64,000 nucleotides of DNA. Origin: Xylogone sp. PMI_703. Lineage: Eukaryota > Ascomycota > Leotiomycetes. Under the pieces are notes generated by a model. The model made no database searches. It was given only the letters and a program-made list of their open reading frames with translations, and was not told where the DNA came from. Positions within the stretch are counted from its first letter, which is position 1; each line of letters opens with the position of its first letter. Where the stretch lies: contig JAJTUQ010000003.1 of assembly GCA_021399445.1 (NCBI GenBank), positions 6,758,001 to 6,822,000 of the forward strand, given 5' to 3'. Positions 1 through 11,873 of this stretch are shown in pieces. The position numbers and the translations under genes were made by a program.

Positions 1-1133
1 GCCAATATCGCGATACTGTAGCAATCGTAGCAATCGTAAGGGAGCCAATCAGAACTCGTATATCTGTAAAATAGGAGTGCAAATCGCTGTCTATTGTAAT
101 ACCGTACGAACCGCTCCATATATAAGATTTGGAGGTTTCGGCGGTGGAACTACTATTACCCGCGCGCGGATTCTCTACCACAATATATTCTTGGAAAAAA
201 ACTCTAGGTTTAAATATAAAAATAAATGTTTTATAACTCTTAAGAATATATGAAAAAGTCTAATCAAAGTAAATCTTTTTAGATTATTAGTTTACTCTTT
301 TAATATAACTATAATCAATAAACAAAACATAAAGTTTAATGACGTTGGATTACTTTGCGGAGAGTGTTGATTTTGATTTTGAATATGCGTGCAGTGAGTG
401 GCTGTAATAGTAGCCGAATCCTTAGAGCCCTGATTATCGAAATATCACTTGATGGCTTTTTCTAATTGTTGGGTAGTCACTGTAGAAGAAGTCGTTGGCA
501 TATTGAGAAGTATACTGGTTATAAGATTATATGGTGTTGGCACTAAAACGCGTAATGAAGGTACGTGGTCGCAATGTTTTGGTCTCGCGAAAGGTGACCG
601 AATACTTTGAGGTGATGGAAAACTTGTGCCAACCACCCAGGGGTGGTTGGTAGCGAAATTTTCCCCCCCAGCCGAGCGCCCACCAACTATTAACTTTAGT
701 ATAAATACGTTTATTTTACTGTACTCGCGGTATTCTTATGATATATATGGCCCATATACGTAACTGCAATTGTTTTGGCGTCTTTTAAATGAAATGGGTA
801 ACGACAAGCAATTTGAAAGAACCTATGAAGATAGTGATGCGCACAAAGGAGGTAAAAAATGCGTAGTATATGAAGAGGGGAAAAGTCACTGAAAGAAAAG
901 CCACTGAAACAAGATGGAGATTATAATAACTCCCAATGGCAGAGGGTAAGAAAGAAACAGCGTTCGAATTATATTTTCATTCGCGCAGGGGTGCAGTGAA
1001 ATTATTTGATTTTTTATTCTCGCTCCTCATAGTTTTTATTTCAGATACCTCCATTTGCTCCTTTGCAGCAATAATTACTACAAAAGTCTCGTCGTTCACC
1101 CCTCTGCCCACTCCAGATCACCGTTGGTGGCTG
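1..1133. other. Intergenic, no gene recognised
   Basis: Moderately AT-rich sequence. Short open frames exist on both strands, but none shows a protein family signature, a plausible splice pattern or codon-like bias. No RNA gene was recognised. Confidence 0.5.
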
Positions 1134-1780
1134 CTATGTTGGGAAGTATGATCGAAGTAGAAGCAGAGAGCGCCTCCACATGCCATGAATTGCCTGAAAT
1201 ATCCATACCTCTCTGACCCCGTCGAAACAAGGGCCAGAAGAATCAATCAAGTTAAATTTCAGCTGATCCACGAAGCAAAAAAGGTGGCGTCGTATATCTG
1301 ATAATAGCCAAAGGAATACCAGATGATCCACTTCGAGGTGTCGTATGCGACCGTAAGAGTCCCAACCTGCGATGCTAGTGATCATTTTTCTCTCCTTACT
1401 CCTTTCGATGGGAATCAAACGTCGAGAAAGTCATTAATGCCATATATTATCTGATTCGTGGGCATGCACGTGCTCCGCATACCGGTAGTAATGCGTCCCA
1501 TTATATGTATTATGTTTAGAGAATCGGATGCTGAATTAAAGAGGATCATATTTGCTAAGGGCTTTTGATGCATCTCTACCAAGCATTGTCGTGACTCCTT
1601 ACAAGCATAGAACAATGGTGGCCGATCTGAGATGATCATGCCCGTTGAGACGTCATATTGCACTCTGACGGTTTTCGGCACGCTGGCGGCCACGTACCAT
1701 ATCATCCTTCGTATCTCGGGTGGTAGTAGAGTAAAAGGGAAATTAGGAGGCTTGGTTTTATTCTCCATCGTGCGATACAA
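1134..1780 (-). pseudogene. 2EXR-domain protein remnant (frame-broken)
   Basis: The first frame (1780 to 1415) starts with the typical 2EXR core: a hydrophobic stretch, LPPEIRRMIW near residues 19-28, then PPLFYACKESRQC near residues 54-66. 2EXR is a fungal, F-box-like domain found in large families of uncharacterised proteins. The frame stops at 1415. A second frame (from about 1385 down to 1134) continues with RHLEVDHLVF, the kind of sequence expected further along the same family. The two frames are offset, and I found no GT-AG intron of the right phase joining them, so a frameshift is the simplest reading. The second half ends without a recognisable family C-terminus. The domain call rests on motif recognition. 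The pseudogene call is an inference; an unusual intron remains possible. Confidence 0.6.
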
Positions 1781-1822
1781 AAAGTCTCCGACTAGATTAT
1801 ATGCACAATGGTATCGTCAGAA

Positions 1823-1825
<3 letters not shown>

Positions 1826-1879
<54 letters not shown>

Positions 1880-1900
1880 TCTCTCTCTCTCTTCTCTCTC
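1826..1900. repeat. (CT)n microsatellite with TTC interruptions
   Basis: An almost pure CT dinucleotide run of about 75 bp, interrupted by TT steps at spaced points. It lies just upstream (on the minus strand) of the 2EXR remnant, where CT/GA tracts are common in fungal promoters. Apparent ORFs through it are artefacts of low complexity. Confidence 0.95.
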
Positions 1901-2448
1901 ACGTGCGGACACGCTCCGGAAAAGATCGTACGCTATTAGCGGCTCGGATTGAATCATGTGCGACTGAGACTAAAGCCACCTATGACTTCTTATAAGCTAT
2001 GTCCTATATGGTAAAAGCGGCCTAAATAATAATAGATTCACAAGTGAACTAGAACAATCCTAAACCGGCAAAATATCGCGAAGCTTCGAGGCTCGGCTTT
2101 TGAACTTACAACATGTTGCAAAAAAAATTGATAAGATATCGTAGATAAAACTTAGCTAATACGGCCAGATAGTCTATCAGCCTCAATAGATTTTCTCTCA
2201 AGTAGAGAGGAATAGAAGATGGTTACGATATTCTTACTTAAACCAAGTTGATATCATTGCTCGTTATACTCTTTCACGGCAACAGTGGGTTTAGCTTGGG
2301 TTAACATCCTGGTTTTGCCGAAGAGTTGTAACCTACCAGCTCCATCGCTCATAAAAGACGGTTGAACGACCCGATCCCTTCGATCATGAGACATGAGGAT
2401 GCAACATTCATCGGCACACTAAATTAACACAAGCAATCAACTACAGAC

Positions 2449-2526
2449 ATGATCACTATGAAAGGTACTGCACTCTGCATTGCTCTCATCGCTGCTATCT
2501 TAGCAGCGACTATCCTGCTAAACTAA
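2449..2526 (+). CDS. Possible 25-residue hydrophobic micro-ORF
   Basis: A 26-codon frame (25 residues plus stop) starts ATG ATC ACT ATG AAA and is followed by an almost uninterrupted run of Ala, Leu, Ile, Cys and Thr. It reads like a signal peptide or a single membrane helix. An ATAAAA box lies about 95 bp upstream. It could be the first exon of a small secreted protein whose remainder has decayed, or chance. I found no downstream exon that continues it. Confidence 0.2.
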   Translation: MITMKGTALCIALIAAILAATILLN

Positions 2527-2814
2527 TTCATGAAGGACCCCGGCTTTTTCGGCTCTAGCTAAAATCACAACAGTACCACTTTGATTGGGCATGGCAGTAG
2601 TGTATAGTATATAGACAACCTTCAAACAATACTTCCTATAGAGATCTACTTGTACAGTAAGGGCGAATACGGGATCGGGAGATTAGTTCTGCCAAATAGC
2701 AACACCAGACAAAGCGAGTAGAGCCTAACTGATTGGCGTCAAATGGTTCAAACTCTTTTTACGTTTATAGATCTTATCTTATATTTTTATACATCCTATA
2801 TAATCTGAAGAGAG

Positions 2815-3484
2815 CTAAAACCACAGTTTCTCGTTCACTGGCAGTTCGTTAGCTTCGCAATGCTCTATGTACATTCGCCAAAAGCTAAATAAATCCATGA
2901 CCTCTCTCAATGTACCATCGCTATCGAAAAATTCGATAGAACCACCGACGGTGAAGATCACTTCGGTATTTTCTCCCATGGATAGCGTATGGATGGTTCC
3001 TGGGTTCTCAACGACATAGTCGCCGGTGGTGGAGGTCCAGTTATATCTGGATACGTGAGATGTCAGCCACGGACGGTTTTGCTTGCTTGAGCAGCGAACA
3101 GGTGGAATGCGGATTGTGTACTTACTCTTCATACCCCCAGGAGCCTCTAACGGTGTATGCGGTGACAGGTCCACGATGTCTGTGCTTGCCAAGCTCTGCC
3201 GCCGGATCCGTCTTGAGTGCAATCACGTATGTGCCGGTTTTGGCTTCGAAACGAAGCGGCTTGACCCAAATGGTGCTCTGCCACAGATACCACAGCGTGT
3301 CCGACTTGCTGTTGACGTACACATCTGGGCAACCATATTTATCGGTGAGATTTATTTCTGTAATGACATTGCGTCTGACTCTCTCAGCGACGTCGGGTGT
3401 CCGAGCTATATGCGTCTCAACAGACTTGCTGTGAGAGGCATCATCAAGGCCTGATCGTGTTTGAATCTCTATACTAGGCGACAT
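2815..3484 (-). CDS. Cupin dioxygenase-like protein (acetylacetone / 2,4'-dihydroxyacetophenone dioxygenase family)
   Basis: Two exons, 3484-3126 and 3046-2815, joined across a 79-bp GTAAGT...CCAG intron with a GCTGAC branch-like sequence, give 196 residues in one clean frame. The product is a single cupin barrel of the Dke1/DAD type. These are non-haem Fe(II) enzymes that cleave carbon-carbon bonds of beta-dicarbonyl or hydroxyacetophenone substrates. Metal ligands are visible: HRHRG at residues 101-105 supplies two histidines, and the GTIH motif supplies a third at residue 139. This matches the three-histidine site known for the family. The length fits the family. An SDR gene starts about 900 bp away in the opposite orientation, followed by a regulator and a sugar transporter, so a catabolic role is plausible but inferred. 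The substrate cannot be told from sequence. Confidence 0.82.
3047..3125 (-). other. Intron in the cupin gene
   Basis: Donor GTAAGT follows GGGTATGAAGA and the acceptor is TCCAG. Removing 79 bp fuses the HRHRG half to the GDYVVENPG half in phase. Without it each frame stops or lacks half of the cupin barrel. Confidence 0.85.
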
Positions 3485-4380
3485 ACTGTCAAGGGAACAA
3501 TAAAGACTGGTGAACTGACTTGAGCGATTGTCGGTGAGACAACTGTACGTGGCCGATACTTATGAAGGATGGAAACAGACTGTTGGGATGGCTTCGATGG
3601 CTTCATGTCTTTATGCTCCTTGGTTCGGTGGCAACAAGGTGGTAGGTAAGAGACACAGCAGGAGAAACATGGTCAACCCAAGATTGCAAGTTCTACAAAG
3701 CCAGAATATGCGTTCTGAGATACTTTATTCGGATGCAGTTGGGCAGCTTCCTCGAAGAAGACCTTAAACTCGTTGATGACTGTACCTAGGCGCTCCAAAT
3801 TGCCCCTCTCAGCTACCTTAGCTGCTTAGGTAGATTAAAACATGTCTATCCTACATGGTCATCTTCTGCAACTCCTTCCCCACGATTATTTGAGAAGAGA
3901 CTGTCGTCGTTCGTAACTGCTTCTTTCGGCTAGGCCAAAAAAACATATCCTCCCCGCATAATCACCCCCTGAAACTTCTCTCCACAACCTGAGAAAGCTG
4001 GGGTATTTCGCTCTGTCGCTTGCCTCCATGACTCGGTAGACACCACGCTTGATACAATGCGTTGATAGTCCACTCATCCAACAAAGAAGATCGCGCTTGC
4101 ACGTAAGCCGCGGTTCCACTTTCCTAAAATAGGTATCTAAGGCAAAAACTCCTTCCCAGTTTCACGATACTTAGCTCCTGAGCAGAGCAAGCCAGCGGTA
4201 ATATAATGTATGACCTTGCCGTCGATAACACCAGAGAGGCAATGAGTCTGCGGTGACAAGATTAAGTAGGTCCAAAGTGTTATCATTCGTTTGAGAACCT
4301 CACCATCCCTATTGCCTTCCCTCCACGACTTGGTGATATTTAACAATCCAGAGATAGTTCTTTGTCAAGCTAGCTGCGCT
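3485..4380. other. Intergenic with two unassigned minus-strand frames
   Basis: Minus-strand frames 4346-4137 (69 aa) and 4119-3886 (77 aa) both look protein-like, with Trp, Cys and Gly in natural-looking contexts. They are in different frames with a stop between them and match no family I recognise. The right-hand one starts only 35 bp from the SDR start codon. They may be the relic of a gene once divergent from the SDR. The rest of the stretch shows nothing. Confidence 0.3.
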
Positions 4381-5371
4381 ATGGATGAAATATTCAAACT
4401 GTCCCAACGGACCATACTTAGTAAGTAAGAAAACCGCCCTGTGCTCACAGTGCCTGAGCTTATACGAATCTCTCAGTCACCGGTGGCGGTCGTGGCTTGG
4501 GACTCACCATCGCTCAAGCCGTATTGGAGTCCAGAGGTGATGTTATCTGCGTAGATCTCCTAGAGGAACCAGATGTAGAAAATTGGAGTGAGTTGCAGAC
4601 GAGTTCTTGCTCTTCTTTGGCAAGATGACCATAGCGTACTAAACCCAACTCGCAGAGCATGCCAAGGCCGCAGCTTCGAAGAACGGGACTGCCCTTCGAT
4701 ACCTTCGAGCTGATGTTACCGACTCTCAAGCGATGAAAGCCATTGTTGAAGAGATTGAAGGGTCATCTCGTTTCCCCCTCCGAGGCGTGGTGGCTGCGGC
4801 TGGTATCATGGTGATGAAAGATGCGATAAAGTATCCGATTGATCAGCTACAACGAGTACTGTCAGTGAATGTGACTGGCTGCTTCATCACGGCACAGGTA
4901 GCTGCCCGCTCTTTTACGAAGAACAATGTCGACGGATCCATTGTGCTGATCGCAAGCATGAGTGGCACTGTTGCAAATCGGGTAAGTATCATCTACAAAA
5001 GTTTCTATCTTTTTTTTTTGAAAATATCATTAAAATCTCACTTCTAGGGCCTTCACGCCTCTGCGTACAACATATCGAAGTCTGCGGTGGTCCAGATGGC
5101 TCGCTCTTTGGCTGCAGAATGGAGCACTAGGGACCATGGCCCTACGATCCGTGTCAATACCTTGAGTCCAGGCTACATCAAGACGAACATGACAGATGAA
5201 CTACTCGCACAGAAGGAGGACATGAAGCTTGAGTGGATACGCGGTAATATGCTGGGCAGGCTATCAACCCCCGATGAATACAAGGCGCCAGCCGTCTTCC
5301 TGTTAGGCGATGGGAGTAGTTACATGACTGGCTTTGATTTGAGGGTTGATGGGGGGCATTGTGCGTGGTGA
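4381..5371 (+). CDS. SDR oxidoreductase (polyol / sorbose reductase-like)
   Basis: Four exons (4381-4420, 4477-4587, 4656-4981, 5048-5371) splice into 266 residues with consistent phases. The introns have GTAAGT, GTGAGT and GTAAGT donors, and the second has a TACTAAAC branch site. This is a classical short-chain dehydrogenase: TGGGRGLG at residues 15-22 binds the nucleotide, AAG stands where NNAG is usual, catalytic YNISK has Tyr166 and Lys170, and LSPGYIKTNMT closes the substrate loop. It should reduce or oxidise a sugar alcohol, ketone or similar substrate with NAD(P)H in the cytosol. The 13-residue first exon looks right for the family (FKLSQRTILITGG). It sits between the cupin gene and the Zn2Cys6 regulator, so co-regulation is plausible. 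The substrate is unknown. Confidence 0.88.
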
Positions 5372-6190
5372 TCTCCTGATAGCTAGTATATGTCAAAAAC
5401 CTATAGATAATCAATGGCTGTAACAGTGGGATTCTGTCCTGTTTTTACTGTTGAGCATTTTAGCAATTAATTAATCCATTCTGTGGATTCCGGGATAGAT
5501 CCACGTGCACCTCTCCCGCCTCCACCCTCCACCAATCAACACCATTGCTTACTGGCAGAATTTCAATACAAATTAATGTCAATAACTTGAAAAAGGCTTT
5601 ATATTTTCAAATTCTCTAAAATATTACAATATTGTAGTTATTTTTATTTTTATTTTTATTATTGTCAGGCTGTATGGTGTATACAGAGTGAAGAGAGACC
5701 AGTAGACTATGTAGGGAGTGGCAGGGTAGCTGCGAATCAGCCGCAGGGTAGATTCTTCATTACAACACTTAGGAAAAGTAAGATACAAATTAATCTCTGG
5801 TTTCTAGAGAAGAGTGAACCACTCTTCTTATAGATGTAACCCAGCTGCAGGGCAGCTGTTACTGCATAAGTCCCTCACGTGCCTAAATTTCCGGTCGCAG
5901 ATACCCTGAGTTCTGACAATTATTCTATAGCCAAAATAAAAAAAACTAATAATTTTTATGCAAATTCAAGCCAAATCTACATTTAGGATTTTTGGGACGA
6001 TGCCACTATACCAGGAAGGCGGTGTCTGGGAATACTCGGCCCTCGACAATTAAACTGGTGGGGGACTGTACGGTATTAGACTAATAAGCCACAATGCAGG
6101 GTTTTTGCCTGGATCCCCAGATTTTCCCGGTGTTCCCTCTCTCTCACACACAGACTTCGACAGACCATATTCCGCGTCCTCCACAGCGTC
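5372..6190. other. Intergenic, upstream of Zn2Cys6 gene
   Basis: Contains a T/A-rich low-complexity stretch near 5638-5662 (repeats of TTTTTA) and no convincing ORF. It includes the 3' end of the SDR and the promoter of the regulator that starts at 6191. Confidence 0.5.
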
Positions 6191-8212
6191 ATGAACGGGA
6201 GACGTGATCCCAAGATAATCAGAACACGAACGGGCTGTCTAACGTGCAGGCGGAGAGGGAAGAAATGCGATGAGACCTTGCCGTGCTGTATCAACTGCAG
6301 TCGCGCCTCTCGAACGTGCAAGTATGGGCAATTAATTCGTTTCAAGCCAGTGTCGAGCAAGGTTGGTGATGGCCCTTACATCAGCACCATTGCAGTAGGA
6401 TGAGATCGCTACATACCAGGCTTCAAAGTATACTGACATATCTCAGTCTCAGCAAATTGCACATCCATTGCAACGTCAAGACGTGGACTTTACACCACAA
6501 TGGCGCAATACTTTAGACTTGAACCAGAAAGGGAGTACCCAGACACGCATTGAATCAGGGCCAGCCCCAACCGTGTCCCGACGTGCTCCTAAGCCGACGC
6601 TTCTAGACAACAGACCAACATCTCCAAGCTGTCTAGCAGCACTCTCATCACCGTCATCTTTAGAAAATCTCGACGAGCATCCTCAAACAGCACCCGAAGT
6701 GACCAGCTCGCAACGTTTAGACAGCATTTCGAATATGTCAGAAACAGCGCATGTTACATCCGATACAACGTGGAGATTCGCCGAGGTGACTTCTTCCGTC
6801 TGGGTTACCGATCAACATATGCCAAACATAGCTTGGAGCCCGATGGCATCGCCAATCTCTCGCCAAAACCACTCTAATGAGGTTATCCATGCCTCCTCCG
6901 CTACTAATCAGTCAGGCGTCACGACGGTCATAACTCCGGAAGAGGAAGCGTCGCTTGTTCAATCATATTTACAACATGTTGGTCGATGGATGGAGAATAG
7001 CGACCCAGATCGCCACTTCACTCTCAAATGTGTTCACGAAATCATATCAGATGACACTTGCAAGGCATCCATTCTCGCAATATCGTCTCGATACCAGACT
7101 TTCACAAACTCGAATTACCCTTCCAGACTCTCGCTCGAATTATACCAAAATGCTGTGCAGAAGCTACTTAATTCATCCCTCATACGGACTGACTGTGGAA
7201 CACTTGTGAGCTGTGTCCTATTAGCCGTATATGAAATGATGACATCCAAGTACTCAGACTGGCTCCGGCATCTCGAAGGATGTGCCGCGTTGCTGAGATC
7301 AAATGGATGGAATGCATCGACAGGTGGTCTGGTGTCGTCGTGTTTTTGGTCGTATGCAAAAGTCGGTTGGTTCACTCTCGATTATTATGGGTTGGTAGAA
7401 AGCTGAAAAACCATTACTAATCTTAAAGGGGCATAGATATCTGGGCGGCTTTCTGTAATGAGACAACAACGCTGATTCCGCCCGTCTCCTGGTTTAATGA
7501 TTCCCAAGCGTTGCTTTTGCGGCGCGACATCGAATATGCCGAACACAGTACAACACTTGTCTGGATTCTTGCACGTATCATCAACTTCATCTCCAGCATG
7601 AAGACCCAGTCCACGTATGAAAATAAGACCGAATGGGCAGACCTTTGGAGAGCACTCGAGGGATGGGAAAGTATAAGTCCAAGCTCAACAAAGCCGATCA
7701 TTAGACTCGCTTCGGGCTCTGACCAACACCGGAACATCGAGATGAATCCATTCTCGAAGATAGTCTATGCCAGCCATACTTCCGGTATGTCCATGCTATA
7801 ATTAGAGGTAATGCTTAATACTGAAAAAGGTAGCAATCGCCTGGACAATGTATCACACAGGAATAGTCCTCTTACTCGAATTGCGCGAGCTTTGTCATCT
7901 AAATATGACTCAAGATAAGCTCGATAACATGTTGTATTCGAATGCCCATTCTGCTTGCAGTATTATAAGTTCTAATCCACACCCGTAAGCGCCCCTGCCC
8001 TTATATCTATACATATTTTAGGCGTCTGAGATTCTGGTAGTCCATGTCTAGTCAACTCCATCCAACCACTATGGATCAACGGAAGAAATATGCGAACGCC
8101 GGCGGAGAAAATGACTATACTTGAGCTTCTAGCTACTATCCAGCGAGAGACGGGGTGGAGATGTGACTGGCGGTCGCAATGTCTACGAGAGCTGTGGAAT
8201 ATAAATTTGTAA
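6191..8212 (+). CDS. Zn2Cys6 (C6) fungal transcription factor
   Basis: Five exons can be read: 6191-6361, 6447-7390, 7429-7784, 7834-7984 and 8041-8212, giving 597 residues. The N-terminus has a full binuclear zinc cluster with cysteines 16, 19, 26, 33, 36 and 43. The middle and C-terminus match the fungal-specific regulatory region: SCFWSYAK followed by DIWAAFCNETTTLIP, then AIAWTMYHTG, and finally SIQPLWINGR with TGWRCDWR and LRELW. These C-terminal motifs are typical of nuclear regulators of catabolic or secondary-metabolite genes. The second intron is uncertain. The listed one is only 38 bp, and a longer one using the GTATGC donor at 7352 has the same phase. The first intron uses an unusual GTTGGT donor. 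It lies between the SDR and the convergent MFS transporter, so it is a candidate pathway regulator. Confidence 0.85.
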
Positions 8213-8653
8213 TGGCCAATCAATCTCAATTACAGTTAATACATGTGAGGCTGTGGAAACAACTCAATGCCCAAACAACCAAACTTTCAAACCTAGACAC
8301 AGTCAAGACAACTAAGTGGTATGGATTCTCTGGAAGCTTGTGGTTTCAGGCTGACAATTTGCAATGAGTAGCTTGGAATATGACAACTGACCGCCAATCC
8401 CATACAATAGATCGTGTAGACATATATTAGCGTTTAGGACACTAGCCTAGTGGAAGAAGTAGTGATATCAAGTCAATCGATGTATCTACGAATTAACTAC
8501 AGTGCAGTTTATAGAAGGAGCGGTATTCTAGTAACTTCTAGGAACTTGAGTCAATGCTTTTCGATCGCGATCGAAGTTATGCGCATTCTTGTATGTTGAA
8601 GATCTGAGCGATACCACCTACGCCCATCCCTGATAACAGACCCGAGCCCCTTA
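8213..8653. other. Convergent intergenic spacer
   Basis: About 440 bp between the stop of the regulator (+) and the stop of the transporter (-). Only 3' ends meet here, and no further gene is visible. Confidence 0.6.
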
Positions 8654-10465
8654 TTAGTGACCCCCCAACTCTTTATGCTCAACCACCACCACACTGTGCT
8701 TCTCGGATGAGTTATCCTTAGCTGTTTGTTCCTGAACAATCTTATCAGCCTCTTCGAACTCAACGGGACGCTCGCGCTGGGTCGCGAGGCGATTGTTGCA
8801 GAGGATAACCCTAGGCTTTGTTTCAAAGAACCGATCAATATCCTCAAGCGAGCGGTTGGCGGTCTCTGGGTAGAATAAGTAGGTGATTGGGACGAAAGAT
8901 GCACAAATGATGGTCCAGATAATCCAGAATCGCCAGTGGAGATTGTTGATGCCATCCGTTGTAACCTGGACGACAGCATAATTGACGATCCAATTTGTCG
9001 ACATGGCAACACTAGCGCCTTTGGTTCGCATCTCAAGAGCATTGATTTCTGAAGCATACAACCATGGAATTCCAAGAGCACCAGCTCCGAAGGCGCTCCA
9101 GAAGATGAAGAAGAAGCAGACAGCCACAATGCCCATGTCAAATGTGTTTCGCTTGCCAGAGTCCGACAGATACAGAGCAATTGTGATAGCTAGAAAGCAT
9201 GCCGAGCAGACGGCCGAGGAAGTCATAAAGACCCGTCGTCGACCGTATCTTTCGATGGGAAGGAAAGAGAGCAAGGCAAAAATGAGATAGTTGACACTGC
9301 CCGCTGCAGCAAGAATACGCGCATGCGTTTCGCCAATGCCGAGAGCGTTGATGAAGATGTATGTAGTGTACTATGGGAAACTCTTAGTTAGCTTGTTGGC
9401 CCATTGTGGAGATAGGGATTAGACTTCACTAACATAGGATGTGGCATTGATACCGGATATCTGATTCATGGCTTGCATGCCGGCCCCCAAGGCCATTCGG
9501 CGCAGCACTCCTGCAGGGCCGTTCCCGCGTAGCAATGTCCACCAGGAGTAAGTGTTGACATGTTCCCGGTCCAGTACATCTTTGATAATGTTGAATTGTA
9601 GTTGTACTGATGGAGTATCTCTGGTAGCTCCGTTACCTTCCATTGCAGCAAGAACCTCGATGGCTTCGTCGTCTCGTCCTTTGCGGATCAGTAGTCGAGG
9701 CGACTCAGGTAGCCAAGGACACATGCAGAACAGGGCGAGAGCAAATACAATCTGAAACGCCAGAGGAAACCTCCATGCTACAGATCCCGGAGCAAACGAA
9801 AAGCCCAGAGTAAGCCAGTTTGAAAAAGAGAAGCCAGAGATACATTGGGCCTGTCATGGATTATCATGTTAGCGACTTTACAACGATCATACTGTGCATG
9901 CAGATCGGAGAATGTGATCTTACCATGTGAATCATGACCAGCTTCCCACGTGATTGGGGTTTGCTCGTTTCCGATTGCCAAACTCCAGCCGTTGCCGTAT
10001 TCATACCAATGCCGAGGCCGACGATGATTCTCCCTACAATCATTTGTTGGACACCGTACGCAGAAGCTTGCAATATAGCACCAATAGTAACTACGGCACT
10101 TCCCACTAGAATAGTTCTCGGTCGTCCCAGAAGATCACCCGTCCAAATGGTGGAAACGGCGCCGAAGAAGCAGCCAAGTGTATATACGGACGCCATTGTG
10201 CCCAGCAGAGATGCTGAAGGATTTCCCATTGTATCGAGGAAATGTTGACCAACAATAACATTTCCGAACACACCCTAGTTGGCCTCGTCAAAATACGTGA
10301 ACAACCAGCGCGTGGTGGAATGTTGAATTGACCAACCTGATCATAGCCGTAAAAGACCAGCACTGTTGAGGTCGCCAGTGAGATCCATATGGTGAGTGAC
10401 TTACCCGTCCCCAAGTACCTGCCCTTTTCCCTCGCCGGCAGCCAGGAGCCGAGAATGTTCACCAT
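8654..10465 (-). CDS. MFS sugar transporter
   Basis: Four exons (10465-10337, 10274-9924, 9850-9434, 9370-8654), all ending in phase 0, give 537 residues. This is a normal length for the fungal hexose/quinate transporter group of the major facilitator superfamily. Diagnostic motifs appear in order: FYGYDQGVFGN in helix 1, GDLLGRPRTILVG in the loop between helices 2 and 3, GRIIVGLGIGMNTAT, PWLPESPRLLIRKG after helix 6, NQISGINATSYY in helix 7, ERYGRRRVF, and PETANRSLEDID after the last helix. It is an integral plasma-membrane protein with 12 predicted helices and a hydrophilic, Glu-rich tail. It is convergent with the Zn2Cys6 gene. The substrate is probably a sugar, polyol or quinate-like acid, which suits the neighbouring cupin and SDR enzymes. 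Confidence 0.9.
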
Positions 10466-11324
10466 GGCGACGAGGGTTTAGATGAGCACAGTCGAGATAA
10501 ACAAGGAATCTTGGATACGATGATTTCTGGCTGCGGCCAGCAGTTTTGATGGGCAATACTAGATGGAATCCTCTAACTTCGTGTACGGCGTGCTTATAAG
10601 GCTTTTGATGGTCAAGTTAGTCCCTGAGGTCTATCGCGCTCCTAATTTCCTTTTTGGGATGAGGTGGGTTTGTGGAAAGATCTGGGGTAATGTCTAGCCG
10701 AATATGGCATGTGTAGGAGCGTGACTTCGCAGCTTGCACATCGTTCCTCCAAGATCCCTTGAAGAAGGAGGAGGAGAAAGTTATCTCCATCCTGACCCCA
10801 AGAATATGTAATCTAGACGGCGGAACCTCCCCAGTGCTTTAATCAAGCGGGAATCACTGGCTACTTCGGAACTGGGTGGCTATTGCTAGTTCATATGTTC
10901 CATGTATTAAGCGTACAATACAAGTTAAACGACGATAGTGAATAGTCAGATTAAGTTTTAAAGCCTACCTCTTATGCCGGGCGCTTCTTCGAACCAGAGA
11001 AGAGAATTCACGTGACGTGGTTAAGTCTTGACCCTTTGGTCTAACGCACTTTCGAGACGAAGAGTAAGATTAAAAGAGGATCGGTCCTTACGTGTCGTAA
11101 AACGCACCTTACAAACATTTTATCAAGGGTACACCTAAATGCACACACGGTTTACCTAAATACACACAAATTTGCTGACATCAGGCCCACCTTCTCCTCG
11201 TTAAACATTTACCTATACACTTTCTTAGCAATTTAGATATAAACTTAAGTTTTGGAACTAGAAAGTAAGACCCACAAGGTGATTTAAGGCACATAATATT
11301 GTATACCAAACATAAAGAGAAATT
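10466..11324. other. Intergenic, transporter promoter side
   Basis: Contains the 5' region of the transporter and no recognisable ORF. Around 11130-11170 a short motif resembling ACCTAAATRCACACA occurs twice in near-tandem. No RNA gene was recognised. Confidence 0.5.
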
Positions 11325-11558
11325 TTGTATTTAAGTCAACTTTCAACACTTATTGTTACAATTATGACATCTCTATATAGCCCAACGCCACCAAAAGACT
11401 TATACCCAGATTTGTTATCCTTATATACGTCAATTCAGACTTTCGCATATGCTAATGAATATGCCTTTACAACTTGTACTTTTAATGTTAATAAAGTATT
11501 ATACACATATGATCAAGCAAGAGCTTACTGTAACATTCTTACTAACGTCTATAACTGA
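11325..11558 (+). pseudogene. Possible MULE-type transposase N-terminal relic
   Basis: A frame containing TPPKDLYPDL, then SIQTFAYANEYAF and FNVNKVLYTYDQARAYC, resembles the start of fungal Mutator-like transposases. There an FAR1-type DNA-binding region begins with a similar proline motif followed by an alpha-helix and 'GYAF'. It stops after about 70 codons with no catalytic domain downstream. The assignment rests on resemblance of a short segment and is weak. Confidence 0.25.
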
Positions 11559-11873
11559 ACATAGTTGGTATCTTCCTAGGTGGAGAAATTTACTAGGTGG
11601 AGTTGAAAAATTATTGTACTAAGCACTAGGAAAGTGAGTACTGATTCCGGTTATATGTTATCTTCCATCTTAGTCCTGCTGGTATTATCTTTGTCTAACA
11701 ATCATACTGTGAATATACTTGAAAGCCTGTTTCACACTCATTCTAAGCGCCATGGGGAGATCTCTTCAATATTTATGCAACATACCTGTATCTCATTTGT
11801 AGTCAAGTTATTTTAGTATTATAATATATCCATATCACTACGTCTAATGATTTTATTTCATAGTTTGTCAATT
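11559..11873. other. Intergenic, unassigned
   Basis: AT-rich and may hold further decay products of the relic to its left. Nothing can be assigned. Confidence 0.4.

Noticed and set aside
445..636. Minus-strand frame near the left edge
   Set aside because: No family motif and no plausible neighbour; low-confidence chance frame.
1632..1995. Plus-strand Leu/Ser-rich frames at 1.6-2.0 kb
   Set aside because: Translation of the CT microsatellite.
3060..3454. Plus-strand frames through the cupin gene
   Set aside because: Shadows of the minus-strand cupin reading frame.
5178..5414. Minus-strand frame over the SDR 3' end
   Set aside because: Antisense shadow of the intact SDR.
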